Shown here piece by piece: positions 1 through 9,396 of a stretch of DNA of 64,000 nucleotides; position 1 is the first letter of the stretch; every line of letters begins with the position of its first letter. The notes beneath the pieces are model-generated. The model saw only the letters and a list, made by a program, of their open reading frames with translations. It was not told the DNA's origin and ran no database searches. Made by a program: the position numbers and the translations under genes. The stretch is from RGIG4708 sp045538875 (GTDB lineage Bacteria > Bacillota > Clostridia > UMGS1810). The stretch spans positions 78,991 to 142,990 of the forward strand of contig JAZQEG010000009.1 of NCBI GenBank assembly GCA_045538875.1, given 5' to 3'.

Positions 1-528
1 GCGGCAGATATGAGCCTCAATCAGGAGGATTACCGTGCGCAAGAGCGCACCTTTAACCTTATTACTCAGGTGTGCGGCAGAGCAGGCAGAGGTAAATATG
101 CAGGAAAAGCTGTAATTCAAACATACAATCCCGATGACGAAACTATAATTTTAAGTAGTCTTCACGATTACAAAAGCTTTTACAAAAACGAAATTGAGTT
201 TAGAAAATTAATGGTTTATCCACCATTTTGTGAGTTTATCAATTTTGTGTTTACACACACAAATTACAATACGGCAAAGCAAACCTGCCATAGCTTTTAC
301 AATGATTTAAAATCTGCAGTAAAGGAGTTTTCGGGCTTAATAGAGGTTTACTTGCCAAATGAGGCGCCAATAAAAATGATTAATGACAAATACCGCTTTA
401 GAATACTTGCAAAAGGCAGGTATAACAAAGCGATGTATGATGCAATAGGTAATTTGTATAATAAATATTTAAAATCAAAAAATAATGCGAGCATAGTTGT
501 AGATGTAAATCCGCAAAATATGTATTAA
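1..528 (+). CDS. priA: Primosomal protein N' (PriA helicase), C-terminal part
   Basis: This is the 3' end of the replication-restart helicase; its start lies upstream of the window and the reading frame is open from base 1. PriA unwinds forked DNA and loads the replicative helicase at stalled forks. The fragment (about 175 residues) contains superfamily 2 helicase motif VI, seen as QVCGRAGR near residues 27-34, followed by the mixed alpha/beta C-terminal domain with the YPPFCEF segment typical of PriA. Fourteen bases separate it from def, a very common clostridial arrangement (priA-def-fmt), so co-transcription is likely. Identification rests on the motif plus gene order; the zinc-binding and Walker regions are outside the window. 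Confidence 0.93.
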   Translation, partial: AADMSLNQEDYRAQERTFNLITQVCGRAGRGKYAGKAVIQTYNPDDETIILSSLHDYKSFYKNEIEFRKLMVYPPFCEFINFVFTHTNYNTAKQTCHSFYNDLKSAVKEFSGLIEVYLPNEAPIKMINDKYRFRILAKGRYNKAMYDAIGNLYNKYLKSKNNASIVVDVNPQNMY

Positions 529-542
529 CGGAGGAAATATAT

Positions 543-998
543 ATGGCAATACGAAATATACGCAAACTGGGTGACGACATATTGCGCAAAAAGTGCCGTC
601 CCGTTGAGGTTATAGATGACAGGACTATTACCCTTATTGACGATATGATAGAAACGATGCGCAGTGCTGACGGAGCAGGACTTGCAGCGCCACAGGTTGG
701 CGTGCTAAAGCGTATAGCGGTTATAGAGGTAGATAATAAGCTTTATGAGCTTATTAACCCCCAAATCATTTCACAAAGCGGTTCTGTTACCGCTGTTGAG
801 GGTTGCCTCAGCTTTCCGGGTAAATATGGCATGGTAACAAGGCCAAAGCAGGTTACAGTTAAAGCTCTCGACCGCAACGGCAAAGAGTTTATCGTTACAG
901 GCGAGGGTATGCTCGGCAAAGCACTCTGCCACGAAATAGACCATCTCGATGGCATTATGTATGTAGACAAAGTAGAAGAGTATGTTGAGCTTAAATAG
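543..998 (+). CDS. def: Peptide deformylase
   Basis: Removes the N-formyl group from nascent polypeptides; it partners functionally with fmt just downstream. All three family motifs are visible in the 151-residue product: GAGLAAPQVG (motif 1), EGCLSFPG with the metal-ligand Cys (motif 2), and HEIDHLDG with the two His ligands and catalytic Glu (motif 3). Length matches short Gram-positive deformylases. The ATG at 543 follows a GGAGGA ribosome site at 531-536. Cytoplasmic metalloenzyme, normally Fe2+ dependent. Confidence 0.97.
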   Translation: MAIRNIRKLGDDILRKKCRPVEVIDDRTITLIDDMIETMRSADGAGLAAPQVGVLKRIAVIEVDNKLYELINPQIISQSGSVTAVEGCLSFPGKYGMVTRPKQVTVKALDRNGKEFIVTGEGMLGKALCHEIDHLDGIMYVDKVEEYVELK

Positions 999-1001
999 GA
1001 G

Positions 1002-1140
1002 AATAATGTGAAAGTTCCTTTCACATTATTGCCTTCGGCGGATTTGATTGCTCGTGCGAAATTTTCTTCGCATTCGCTCACAAACACATATGGGCGTAAA
1101 AATCTCTTATCATTCCTTGCCATACGGATAAGAGAAATTT
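1002..1140. repeat. Three consecutive stem-loops between def and fmt
   Basis: The def-fmt gap holds a perfect 13-bp inverted repeat (1002-1014 with 1018-1030, loop of 3), then TGCGAA/TTCGCA near 1056-1073, then an 8-bp stem at 1104-1111/1127-1134. None is followed by a clear T-run, so a classical terminator is not supported. The layout resembles a dispersed palindromic intergenic repeat inserted in an otherwise tight operon. No other copy of the full unit was seen in this window. Confidence 0.5.
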
Positions 1141-1184
1141 AATTACTATTTATGCCGTCGTATGGCGGCGGAATGGAGATTTTT

Positions 1185-2117
1185 ATGAATATAATGTTTA
1201 TGGGCACTCCCGATTTTGCCATTGCATCACTCGAGGCTCTGTATGAGGCAGGGCACAATGTTGTGTGCGTGGTAACTCAGCCCGACAAGCCAAAGGGCAG
1301 AGGCCACAAAATGGCGCATCCGCCCGTATATGACTGTGCCGCAAGTCACGGTACACCTATATATCAGCCCCAAAATTTAAAAAAAGAAAATTTTGAGCAT
1401 ATTTTAAATAATGCAAATCCCGACCTTATTGCGGTAGTTGCATATGGCAAAATTCTCCCCGAATATGTGCTCAATTACCCCAAATATGGCTGCATAAATG
1501 TTCATGCCTCCCTTTTGCCAAAATACCGTGGTGCTGCTCCAATGCAGTGGTGCCTTATAAATGGCGAATCAAAAACAGGCGTTACCACCATGCTTATGGA
1601 AAAGGGGCTGGACACAGGCGATATGCTTTTAAAAGCCGAAATAAGCCTTACCGACGATGACAATTACGAAACTGTTCACAACAGGCTTAATGTGCTTGGA
1701 GCAAACCTCCTTGTACAAACAATTTCAAAGCTCAAAAATGGCGAAATTGTACCTCAAAAGCAGGACGATGCACTCTCGTGCTATTCGCCTATGATTGATA
1801 AAACAAATTCTAAAATAGACTGGAACAAGCCCGCTGAAGATATAAAAAATCTTGTTAGGGGGTTATATCCTTTTCCAAGAGCATATACTATGTATTGCGA
1901 AAAATTGCTCAAAATAGAAAAGGCAACACCTGTGCAAACGCAAAGTGATGCAGTATGCGGCACAATTATAGATGTAAACAAAAAGTCGTTTACAGTTAAG
2001 TGTTTGGGCTGTTCTGCACTTTGCATTACACAAATTCAGATGGAAGGCAAAAAATCTATGGATGTGCAAAGCTATCTTTTGGGCAATACTATCCAAAAAG
2101 GAACTATATTGAACTAG
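1185..2117 (+). CDS. fmt: Methionyl-tRNA formyltransferase
   Basis: Transfers a formyl group from 10-formyl-THF to initiator Met-tRNA. The 310-residue product opens with MNIMFMGTPDFA, the usual N-terminus of the family. It carries the catalytic Asn/His region in INVHASLLPKYRGAAPMQW and the downstream TTMLMEKGLDTGD segment. The C-terminal OB-like tRNA-binding domain runs from about residue 205. An in-frame open stretch extends upstream to 1152, but the GGAG at 1175-1178 and the conserved N-terminus favour ATG 1185. It lies in the core operon after def. Confidence 0.96.
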   Translation: MNIMFMGTPDFAIASLEALYEAGHNVVCVVTQPDKPKGRGHKMAHPPVYDCAASHGTPIYQPQNLKKENFEHILNNANPDLIAVVAYGKILPEYVLNYPKYGCINVHASLLPKYRGAAPMQWCLINGESKTGVTTMLMEKGLDTGDMLLKAEISLTDDDNYETVHNRLNVLGANLLVQTISKLKNGEIVPQKQDDALSCYSPMIDKTNSKIDWNKPAEDIKNLVRGLYPFPRAYTMYCEKLLKIEKATPVQTQSDAVCGTIIDVNKKSFTVKCLGCSALCITQIQMEGKKSMDVQSYLLGNTIQKGTILN

Positions 2118-2127
2118 GAGAATTTAA

Positions 2128-2811
2128 ATGTATATTGATAGCTATTATTTAATACTCATTGTACCGTGCATTATACTTTCGTTGTATGCACAAAGCAAGG
2201 TTACATCTACCTTTAACAAGTACCTTGGTTTAAACTCTGTAAAAGGCTTTACAGGTGCACAGACTGCCCGCAGAATACTCGACCTTAATGGACTTCATAA
2301 TATAACAATAGAATGTATCGACGGCACGCTATCCGACCATTACGACCCAACCAAAAAGGTTGTGCGCCTCTCAAAAGATGTGTATAATGGCACATCTGTT
2401 TCGTCAATAGGTGTTGCCGCTCACGAAACGGGGCATGCCATTCAGCATTCTACATCATATGGTCCGCTAAAAATACGCACTTCAATATTTCCTGTTGTAA
2501 GCTTTTCGTCAAGGCTTGCAATGCCTCTTGCACTGCTTGGGCTTTTACTGCAAATTCAGCCTCTTTTAAATTTTGGCATAATTTTGTTTTCGGCAGTGGT
2601 TGCTTTTCAGCTTATAACATTACCGGTAGAATTTAATGCAAGCAAAAGAGCAGTTGCAATTCTTGATGATACAGGAGTTCTTATGGGAGAAGAAATACCT
2701 GCATGCAAAAAGGTGTTGAGTGCAGCAGCCCTCACTTACCTTGCATCAGCACTTACCTCTGTAATGAGCTTACTCAGGCTTATTCTTATTTCACGTGGCA
2801 GGAGACGTTGA
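2128..2811 (+). CDS. yugP: Membrane zinc metallopeptidase, YugP family
   Basis: Putative neutral zinc metallopeptidase of the Zn_peptidase_2 family (B. subtilis YugP type). The HExxH zinc motif is present as AAHETGHAIQH near residues 92-102. There is a hydrophobic N-terminal helix (residues 4-22) and two further membrane segments around residues 122-168, so an integral membrane location is expected. The 227-residue length is normal. It sits between fmt and rsmB, as in many Clostridia; its substrate is unknown. The start ATG 2128 follows AGGAG. Confidence 0.9.
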   Translation: MYIDSYYLILIVPCIILSLYAQSKVTSTFNKYLGLNSVKGFTGAQTARRILDLNGLHNITIECIDGTLSDHYDPTKKVVRLSKDVYNGTSVSSIGVAAHETGHAIQHSTSYGPLKIRTSIFPVVSFSSRLAMPLALLGLLLQIQPLLNFGIILFSAVVAFQLITLPVEFNASKRAVAILDDTGVLMGEEIPACKKVLSAAALTYLASALTSVMSLLRLILISRGRRR

Positions 2812-2813
2812 TT

Positions 2814-4148
2814 ATGAAAACAAATGCACGCCGCCATGCAGCAGACATACTTTTTAATGTTTACAAAAATGGTGCATATCTTAACGAAGAGTTAAAGGCT
2901 TTAAGAACAAAAACAGATATAGACAGCACTGATTTTAGATTTGTAAATGAGCTTGTAAGCGGTGTATTAAAAAACAAACTCCGAATAGACTATATAATTT
3001 CACAAAATACCAATTTAAAAATCAAAAAAATTTCCGCATACATTCTTGCAATTTTAGAGTGCGCCGTGTATCAGATTGTGTTTATGGATAAGGTGCCAGA
3101 ATCTGCTGCGGTAAATGAAGCGGTAAATCTTACCAAAACACGCAATTTGCGAAAGAGCAGCGGCTTTGTAAATGGCGTGCTCCGCAGCATTTTGCGCACA
3201 TATAATGATGTAAAATACCCTCAAAGCATAAATGAATATTTAAGCATTTATTATTCGTATCCGTTGTGGCTTGTTGACCATTTTATAAATCAATTTGGGG
3301 AGCAGCGCACTCAAGATATTATAATTGCATTAAACCATAAGCCCGATTTGTTTTTTAGGGCAAACACCCTTAAAACAAATGTAAGTGAGCTTGTACAATT
3401 GCTTAACAAAAGCGGATGTGATGCAGCTGTTTATAAAAATCCAAAATGCAAAAATGTGGACTACCTTGCACTTTGTAATTTGGTAAATGACATCACATCA
3501 CTTAAAAGCTACAAAGATGGTTTGTTTTATATTCAGGATTTTGCGGCAGCCCTTACTGTTGAAATTTTGGATGTACACCCGGATATGACAGTAATTGATA
3601 TGTGTGCTGCACCTGGCGGCAAAACAACCCATATGGCGCAAAAAATGCAAAATAAGGGCACAATATATGCATTTGATGTGTATCAACACAAAATCAACAA
3701 AATCAATGAAAATGCCTTGCGTCTTGGAATAGACATAATAAATGCCAAGGTAGCGGATTCTACAGTAAACATACCAGAGCTTAATGGTATTGCCGACAGA
3801 GTGCTTGTTGATGCTCCCTGCAGCGGCCTTGGGATAATCAGGCGTAAGCCCGACATAAAATTTGCACGCAGTATTGATGATTTTAAAAGCCTTGCACAAA
3901 TAGGTTATAAAATTCTTGACAACGCAAAAAATTATGTCAAAACAGGAGGCTATATTGTGTATAGCACCTGTACAATCGAAAAATGTGAAAACGAAGATGT
4001 TACAGATAAATTTTTGCAAAACAACCCAAATTTTGAAAAAGAGATAATCACTGCATATGACAAGCAAAACGACGGAAGTGTCACTTTGTATCCCGATACA
4101 GACAACTGTGACGGGTTTTACATATGTAAATTAAAAAAGGTTAGATAG
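2814..4148 (+). CDS. rsmB: 16S rRNA (cytosine-967-C5)-methyltransferase RsmB
   Basis: Methylates C967 of 16S rRNA using SAM. The 444-residue protein has an N-terminal NusB-like RNA-binding domain (about residues 1-130) and a C-terminal NOL1/NOP2/sun Rossmann methyltransferase. Visible motifs are MCAAPGGKTTHMA (SAM site), VDAPCSGLG (motif IV Cys) and YSTCTI (the catalytic Cys of motif VI). The open frame extends back to 2703 inside yugP, but ATG 2814 with GGAG at 2801-2804 gives the usual N-terminus. Two bases separate it from the yugP stop, and 3 bases from rlmN. Confidence 0.96.
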   Translation: MKTNARRHAADILFNVYKNGAYLNEELKALRTKTDIDSTDFRFVNELVSGVLKNKLRIDYIISQNTNLKIKKISAYILAILECAVYQIVFMDKVPESAAVNEAVNLTKTRNLRKSSGFVNGVLRSILRTYNDVKYPQSINEYLSIYYSYPLWLVDHFINQFGEQRTQDIIIALNHKPDLFFRANTLKTNVSELVQLLNKSGCDAAVYKNPKCKNVDYLALCNLVNDITSLKSYKDGLFYIQDFAAALTVEILDVHPDMTVIDMCAAPGGKTTHMAQKMQNKGTIYAFDVYQHKINKINENALRLGIDIINAKVADSTVNIPELNGIADRVLVDAPCSGLGIIRRKPDIKFARSIDDFKSLAQIGYKILDNAKNYVKTGGYIVYSTCTIEKCENEDVTDKFLQNNPNFEKEIITAYDKQNDGSVTLYPDTDNCDGFYICKLKKVR

Positions 4149-4151
4149 GGT

Positions 4152-5186
4152 ATGATTAATTTAAAAGACCTTACAATTGAAGAGTTAAAGCAATTTATAT
4201 GTAGCCTTGGCGAAAAGCCTTTCCGTGCAGAGCAAATATACACATGGCTTTACAGAGGTGTAACTACATTTGACCAAATGACAGATTTGTCAAAAAATTT
4301 GAGAGATATGCTTAAAACAGTGTCATACATAAGCCAACCCAAAATTGCAGGCAAGCTTGTATCACAAATAGACGGCACCAAAAAATATTTGTTTGAGCTT
4401 GCCGACGGCAATGTGGTAGAAAGTGTGGTAATGTACTATAAACACGGCATTACAATTTGTATTTCCTGTCAGGTTGGCTGCCGTATGGGGTGCAAATTTT
4501 GTGCTTCTACAATTGGCGGCAAGGTGAGAGATTTAACCCCTGCCGAAATAATCGATCAGGTTATATTTGCCTCCAAAGACATTGGTGAGCGTATTTCAAA
4601 CATTGTGATGATGGGCATTGGTGAGCCTCTGGATAATTTTTACAATGTGGTTAAATTTTTGCAAAATGTTAACAATCCAAAGGGGATAGGCATTGGGTAC
4701 AGGCATATTTCGCTTTCAACCTGCGGTATTGTACCAAAAATTTATGAGCTTAGCAAGCTCAATTTGCCAATAACCCTGTCAATATCACTCCATGCGGTAA
4801 ATGATGAAATGCGCAGCTTGATAATGCCTGTTAACAAAAAGTATTCCATTAATCAATTGTTAGATGCTTGCAAACATTATATAAGCCAAAATCACAGACG
4901 CATCAGTTTTGAGTATTCAATAATAAACGGCGTAAATGATACACCCCAAACAGCAAATGAACTTGCAGATTTGCTCGAGGGTATATTATGTCATGTAAAT
5001 GTTATACCGGTAAACAATGTAGAGGAAAACAGCTTTAAAAAGCCGGATAAATCAAAAATACAAAAATTTATTTCCGTGCTTCAAAATCGCGGAATTAATG
5101 CAACTGTCAGGCGTGAGCTTGGCAGTGACATAAGTGCTTCGTGCGGGCAACTGCGCAGAGCATATGCAAAGGAGGTACAAATGTGA
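4152..5186 (+). CDS. rlmN: Dual-specificity 23S rRNA/tRNA adenine-C2 methyltransferase RlmN
   Basis: Radical SAM enzyme that methylates A2503 of 23S rRNA and A37 of some tRNAs. The 344-residue product shows the 4Fe-4S motif CRMGCKFCAS, MMGIGEPLDN, the LSISLHA strand and a C-terminal Cys-containing SCGQLR. The latter carries the second catalytic cysteine used for the protein methyl adduct. It overlaps the next gene by 4 bases (GTGA), implying translational coupling. Confidence 0.97.
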   Translation: MINLKDLTIEELKQFICSLGEKPFRAEQIYTWLYRGVTTFDQMTDLSKNLRDMLKTVSYISQPKIAGKLVSQIDGTKKYLFELADGNVVESVVMYYKHGITICISCQVGCRMGCKFCASTIGGKVRDLTPAEIIDQVIFASKDIGERISNIVMMGIGEPLDNFYNVVKFLQNVNNPKGIGIGYRHISLSTCGIVPKIYELSKLNLPITLSISLHAVNDEMRSLIMPVNKKYSINQLLDACKHYISQNHRRISFEYSIINGVNDTPQTANELADLLEGILCHVNVIPVNNVEENSFKKPDKSKIQKFISVLQNRGINATVRRELGSDISASCGQLRRAYAKEVQM

Positions 5187-5926
5187 ATATTGCAGCAGGA
5201 ACAAACAGAGGTATGGTTAGAGAGGTCAATGAGGATTCTTTCAGCACCACGCAGCTTAACAAAAATACATGTTGTCTTATAATTGCCGATGGAATGGGCG
5301 GTCATAAGGCAGGTCAGGTGGCGAGCGGTATGGCTTGCAGCATAATTACAAATCACATTAAAGAGGTTTTTAATTCAAACGGCATAACAGATCAAAATGC
5401 TGCATCTTGCCTTACTGATGCAATAAACATTGCCAACAAAAAGCTTTATTCCGATCAGCTTGCCGATGAGTCGCTTAGCGGTATGGGTACAACAGTTGTT
5501 GCAGTAATTATTACACAGAGTAATATACACATTTGCAGTGCCGGCGACAGCCGTTTGTATGTTGTTGACAACAAATTGCGTCAAATAACCAAAGACCATT
5601 CTTATGTGCAGGATTTGCTTGACAAAGGCCTGATTACAGGTGAGGAAGCCGACAAACATCCCAACAAAAATATTATAACAAGAGCTGTTGGTACAGAGCT
5701 CAACATAGACACAGATTATTTTGTACTGCCGACAGAAAATATAACAAGGCTTATTATGTGCACCGATGGACTTACAAACTTTGTAAGCGACAATGAAATT
5801 GAAAACATATTGACAAACAACAGTGCGCAAAATGCAAATAAAATACTTATAGACATGGCAAATGACAATGGCGGCAAAGACAACATAACAGTGATAAATG
5901 TTGATTTTGAAGAGGTGATAATATGA
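5183..5926 (+). CDS. prpC: PP2C-type Ser/Thr protein phosphatase (Stp/PrpC)
   Basis: Metal-dependent phosphatase that reverses the PASTA kinase encoded next to it. The 247-residue product carries PPM motifs ADGMGGHKAG, CSAGDSRLY, DHSYVQ, CTDGLTNFV and GGKDNITVI, which include the Asp ligands of the binuclear metal site. The start is taken as GTG 5183 (AAAGGAGG at 5168-5174), overlapping the rlmN stop by 4 bases. A longer frame reaching 5141 lacks a ribosome site. It overlaps prkC by ATGA at 5923-5926. Confidence 0.95.
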   Translation: MNIAAGTNRGMVREVNEDSFSTTQLNKNTCCLIIADGMGGHKAGQVASGMACSIITNHIKEVFNSNGITDQNAASCLTDAINIANKKLYSDQLADESLSGMGTTVVAVIITQSNIHICSAGDSRLYVVDNKLRQITKDHSYVQDLLDKGLITGEEADKHPNKNIITRAVGTELNIDTDYFVLPTENITRLIMCTDGLTNFVSDNEIENILTNNSAQNANKILIDMANDNGGKDNITVINVDFEEVII

Positions 5927-7854
5927 TGATCGGCAAAATTTTAGGAAACAGATACGAAATTATAGAGGAAATAGGCAAAGGCGGTATGGCAAATGTTTAC
6001 AAGGCGCATTGTAGGCTTTTAAACAGATCCGTTGCAATAAAAGTATTAAAAAAAGAGCTTGTAGAAGATACTGAGTATTTAAAGAGATTTAATACTGAGG
6101 CTCAGGCTGCTGCAAGCCTTGTACATCCAAACATTGTTTCTGTGTTTGATTTTGGCAGTGATATGGATTGCCATTATATAGTTATGGAGCTTATAGACGG
6201 CATTACTTTAAAGCAATATATCAACGAAAATGCTCCTCTCGATACAAAAGAGGCTCTCAATATTGCATATCAGATATGCGATGCTCTTTCTGTCGCACAT
6301 CAGCACAACATTGTGCATCGTGATATAAAGCCTCACAACATTATGATAACAAGTGACACAAGAGTAAAGGTTACCGATTTTGGTATAGCAAGAGCAACAA
6401 GCGGCTCTACAATGACTGCAGACAACAGCATACTTGGCTCTGTTCATTACATTTCGCCTGAGCAGGCAAGGGGAGCTGTGGTAGACGGCAAAACCGATTT
6501 GTATTCTCTTGGTATTGTGCTTTACGAAATGCTTACAGGCAGAGTACCTTTTGAATGCGACACTCCCGTTGGTATTGCTATGAAGCATATCGAAGAGGTT
6601 GCTGTTAACCCAAGAGAGTACAATCCTGAAATAACATATTCTGTTCAATCTCTTGTTATGAAAGCAATTTCAAAGGATATAAACGAAAGATATCAAAGTG
6701 CTGCAGAATTTAAATCAGATATAACCAAGCTTTTGGAAAATCCTGACAGTGTAATTGAAACTGGTATGCTTGCAGACAATGATGATAATGATGCAACAAT
6801 GAAAATCCCCGTAGTTGGCGCAGGTGTTGAAAGAACTAATGGTAAAAAAACACAAGAACCGAATTTTGATAACTTAAAATTTGGAAAAGAAAACAGAAAA
6901 ATATTAGCTGGTGCAATTGTAACAGCGTTTTTGATTGTTGGATTATTATCACTTGGTGTAACATATATACTTTACCCCGAGGCTCCAATATTTTCCATTT
7001 TTGCAGGGGATGAAGTAAAGGTTCCAAATTTTATTGGCCTTAAAATAGATGAGGCAAATGAGTTGGCATCACAAAATGACCTTCAAATAGAAATCAAAGA
7101 GGAGGTTGTAGACGAATCTACACCAGAGGGCTGTATTATTGAGCAATCTCCAAAGGCACGCAGAAAGGCACAAAAAGGCAGTGTTGTACAGGTAATTATC
7201 AGCGTTGGCGCCGAAAAAATCCGTGTTGGCGACTACGAGCTAACCAATTTTGAAAATGCCAAAAAATCTCTTGAGGATCTTGGCTTTACTGTTGAAATCG
7301 AGCGTGAATTCAGCGATGAAGTACCCGAAAATTATGTAATCAGTCATACACCTTCTGCAGGCGAGGAGGCAAGGGCAGGCTCACCAATTACACTTGTTGT
7401 AAGCAAAGGTCCCGAGCAAACAACTGTTACAGTACCTAATTTTGTAGGAAAAACTCTTGAGCAGGCTACTGCATTAATCGAAAAAGAAGGTCTTGCTCTT
7501 GGTCATGTATCTTACGAAAAATCTGTAATTGACGAAGGTATTGTAATTAAGCAAAATATCGGAGGCGGCGAAACAGTTGGCAACAAAACTCCTATAAATC
7601 TTGTAATAAGCAGCGGTAACAAAAACAGCGGGCAAAACGAAATTACAGAGCAGACGCTTCGCCATGTGTTTAACACCGATAAGGCAGAGGTAACAATTAG
7701 AGTTACGGAAGATGGCACTACAATATATGATGGTCTTGCTTTTCCAGCTACCTCAGGTGAATTTACCCTCAAGGTAAAAGGTTCAGGACAAAAGTATTAC
7801 GAAATATTTGTAGATGGTGTCCTTGTGGAAACACAAACCATAAGCTTTAGTTAA
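5923..7854 (+). CDS. prkC: PASTA-domain Ser/Thr protein kinase (PrkC/Stk)
   Basis: Membrane kinase that senses muropeptides or lipid II and regulates growth, division or germination. The N-terminal Hanks-type kinase (about residues 1-270) has the GKGGMANVY glycine loop, VAIKVLK, HRDIKPHNIM catalytic loop and DFGIA. One transmembrane segment lies near residues 329-351. Three PASTA repeats follow outside the membrane (about 364-435, 436-505, 506-572), each with the P-N-F/GxxxxxA pattern; the second is degenerate at its start. A final ~70-residue beta-rich tail completes 643 residues. Immediately downstream of its cognate phosphatase. Confidence 0.96.
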   Translation: MMIGKILGNRYEIIEEIGKGGMANVYKAHCRLLNRSVAIKVLKKELVEDTEYLKRFNTEAQAAASLVHPNIVSVFDFGSDMDCHYIVMELIDGITLKQYINENAPLDTKEALNIAYQICDALSVAHQHNIVHRDIKPHNIMITSDTRVKVTDFGIARATSGSTMTADNSILGSVHYISPEQARGAVVDGKTDLYSLGIVLYEMLTGRVPFECDTPVGIAMKHIEEVAVNPREYNPEITYSVQSLVMKAISKDINERYQSAAEFKSDITKLLENPDSVIETGMLADNDDNDATMKIPVVGAGVERTNGKKTQEPNFDNLKFGKENRKILAGAIVTAFLIVGLLSLGVTYILYPEAPIFSIFAGDEVKVPNFIGLKIDEANELASQNDLQIEIKEEVVDESTPEGCIIEQSPKARRKAQKGSVVQVIISVGAEKIRVGDYELTNFENAKKSLEDLGFTVEIEREFSDEVPENYVISHTPSAGEEARAGSPITLVVSKGPEQTTVTVPNFVGKTLEQATALIEKEGLALGHVSYEKSVIDEGIVIKQNIGGGETVGNKTPINLVISSGNKNSGQNEITEQTLRHVFNTDKAEVTIRVTEDGTTIYDGLAFPATSGEFTLKVKGSGQKYYEIFVDGVLVETQTISFS

Positions 7855-7867
7855 TAGGTGATTTAAT

Positions 7868-8752
7868 TTGAACTTCAAAGGAAAAATTTTAAAAGGTATC
7901 GGCGGATTTTACTATATAAAGCCCGATAACCAAAACAGCATTATAGAATGTAAGGCTAGGGGTAAATTTCGTAATTTATCCCTTGTCCCGACAATTGGTG
8001 ATGTGGTTGATGTAGAATTGTCTGATGAGGCAGGCAAGGGCAGCATAGTGCATATATATGACAGAAATAATTTATTTATACGACCTAATGTTGCAAATAT
8101 TGACACACTTGTAATAGTGGTTGCCTGCAACAATCCAAAGCCCGATTTTTTGTTTGTAGACAAAATGCTTGTAATAGCACACAGCAAAAATGTTGAGTGC
8201 ATTGTTTGTTTTAATAAAACAGACCTCGAAGATGACGAAACCGTTAAATCGTATGCAAAAATTTATACCGATATTGGCTACAAGGTTATTTGTACAAATT
8301 TTAAAAATATGTCGGGTTTAGATGAATTGCGTAAGCTTATAAAAGGTAAAACAACTGCTTTTACAGGTTTTTCGGGTGTTGGCAAATCAACACTAATTAA
8401 CAATGTTGTTGGCAAAGCATATATGCAAACAGGTGAAGTAAGCAAAAAACTTGGCAGAGGCAAGCATACAACAAGGCATGTAGAGCTGCTTGAGTATGAT
8501 AGCGGCAGTTACCTAGCCGATACACCTGGGTTTTCAACGCTTGATTTAACCGATATTGATGCCTCAAGTTTAAAGGATTGCTTTGTTGAATTTTCACTGT
8601 ATTCACAAAATTGCAAATTTGCAGATTGTATGCACACATCAGATAAATTTTGTGGTGTTTACGATGCTGTTAAGTGCAACAAAATTAATAAAGTCAGATA
8701 TCTTAATTATATAAACTTTTACAACACACTAAAAGACAAAAAGGAGTGGTAA
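7868..8752 (+). CDS. rsgA: Ribosome small-subunit-dependent GTPase A
   Basis: Circularly permuted GTPase that assists late 30S maturation. The 294-residue product has an N-terminal OB fold, then the permuted order G4 (CFNKTDL), G1 (GFSGVGKST) and G3 (DTPGF). A C-terminal zinc knuckle (CKFADCMHTSDKFC) ends it. The start is a TTG at 7868 with AGGTGA at 7856-7861. Its stop at 8750-8752 lies just before the rpe start. Confidence 0.95.
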   Translation: MNFKGKILKGIGGFYYIKPDNQNSIIECKARGKFRNLSLVPTIGDVVDVELSDEAGKGSIVHIYDRNNLFIRPNVANIDTLVIVVACNNPKPDFLFVDKMLVIAHSKNVECIVCFNKTDLEDDETVKSYAKIYTDIGYKVICTNFKNMSGLDELRKLIKGKTTAFTGFSGVGKSTLINNVVGKAYMQTGEVSKKLGRGKHTTRHVELLEYDSGSYLADTPGFSTLDLTDIDASSLKDCFVEFSLYSQNCKFADCMHTSDKFCGVYDAVKCNKINKVRYLNYINFYNTLKDKKEW

Positions 8753-8754
8753 TT

Positions 8755-9396
8755 GTGATTTTATCACCATCAATACTGGCTGCAGATTTTGCAAATCTGG
8801 AGCGTGATATCAGGGCGGTAGATAAAGCAGGGGCTCAGTATATTCACATTGATGTTATGGACGGGCATTTTGTACCAAACATAACCTTTGGTCCTGATAT
8901 GGTAAAATGCATACGAAAAATTACAGATAAAATTCTTGATGTTCATTTGATGATAGAATATCCCGAAAAATACATTGAGGCATTTATTAATGCAGGAGCA
9001 GATATTATAAATGTCCACTTTGAAAGCAAAATGGATTTTGACAATGTTTGCGAAATTGTAAAGGGAGCAGGCAAAAAGCTTGCAATGACAATCAACCCCG
9101 AAACAGACGCTATAGTTTTAAAAGAGTATCTTCCAAAGCTTGATATGGTACTTATTATGAGCGTGCACCCTGGCTATGGCGGTCAAAAATTTATTGAGTC
9201 AAGTATAGACAAGATAAAGCTTGTGCGCAGCTGGGATAATGATATTGATATCGAAATTGACGGCGGAATTAATGTAGACAATGTTAAACAGGTTGTAGAT
9301 GCAGGAGCAAATGTAATTGTTGCAGGCTCAGCGATATATAAACACAATGATATAAATGCAATATGTGCAGAATTTTTTAAAAGAGGTAATTGCTGA
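8755..9396 (+). CDS. rpe: Ribulose-phosphate 3-epimerase
   Basis: Interconverts ribulose-5-P and xylulose-5-P in the pentose phosphate pathway. The TIM-barrel signatures SPSILAADF, HIDVMDGHFVPN, DVHLMI, MSVHPGYGGQKF and EIDGGI are all present in 213 residues. Start chosen as GTG 8755, 8 bases after AAGGAG (8741-8746); an in-frame GTG at 8746 overlaps the ribosome site itself and is unlikely. Its stop overlaps the thiN ATG by one base. Confidence 0.95.
   Translation: MILSPSILAADFANLERDIRAVDKAGAQYIHIDVMDGHFVPNITFGPDMVKCIRKITDKILDVHLMIEYPEKYIEAFINAGADIINVHFESKMDFDNVCEIVKGAGKKLAMTINPETDAIVLKEYLPKLDMVLIMSVHPGYGGQKFIESSIDKIKLVRSWDNDIDIEIDGGINVDNVKQVVDAGANVIVAGSAIYKHNDINAICAEFFKRGNC

Noticed and set aside
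1150..1184. Upstream extension of fmt to an ATG at 1152
   Set aside because: It lies in the palindromic leader, lacks a ribosome site and adds residues absent from the family N-terminus.
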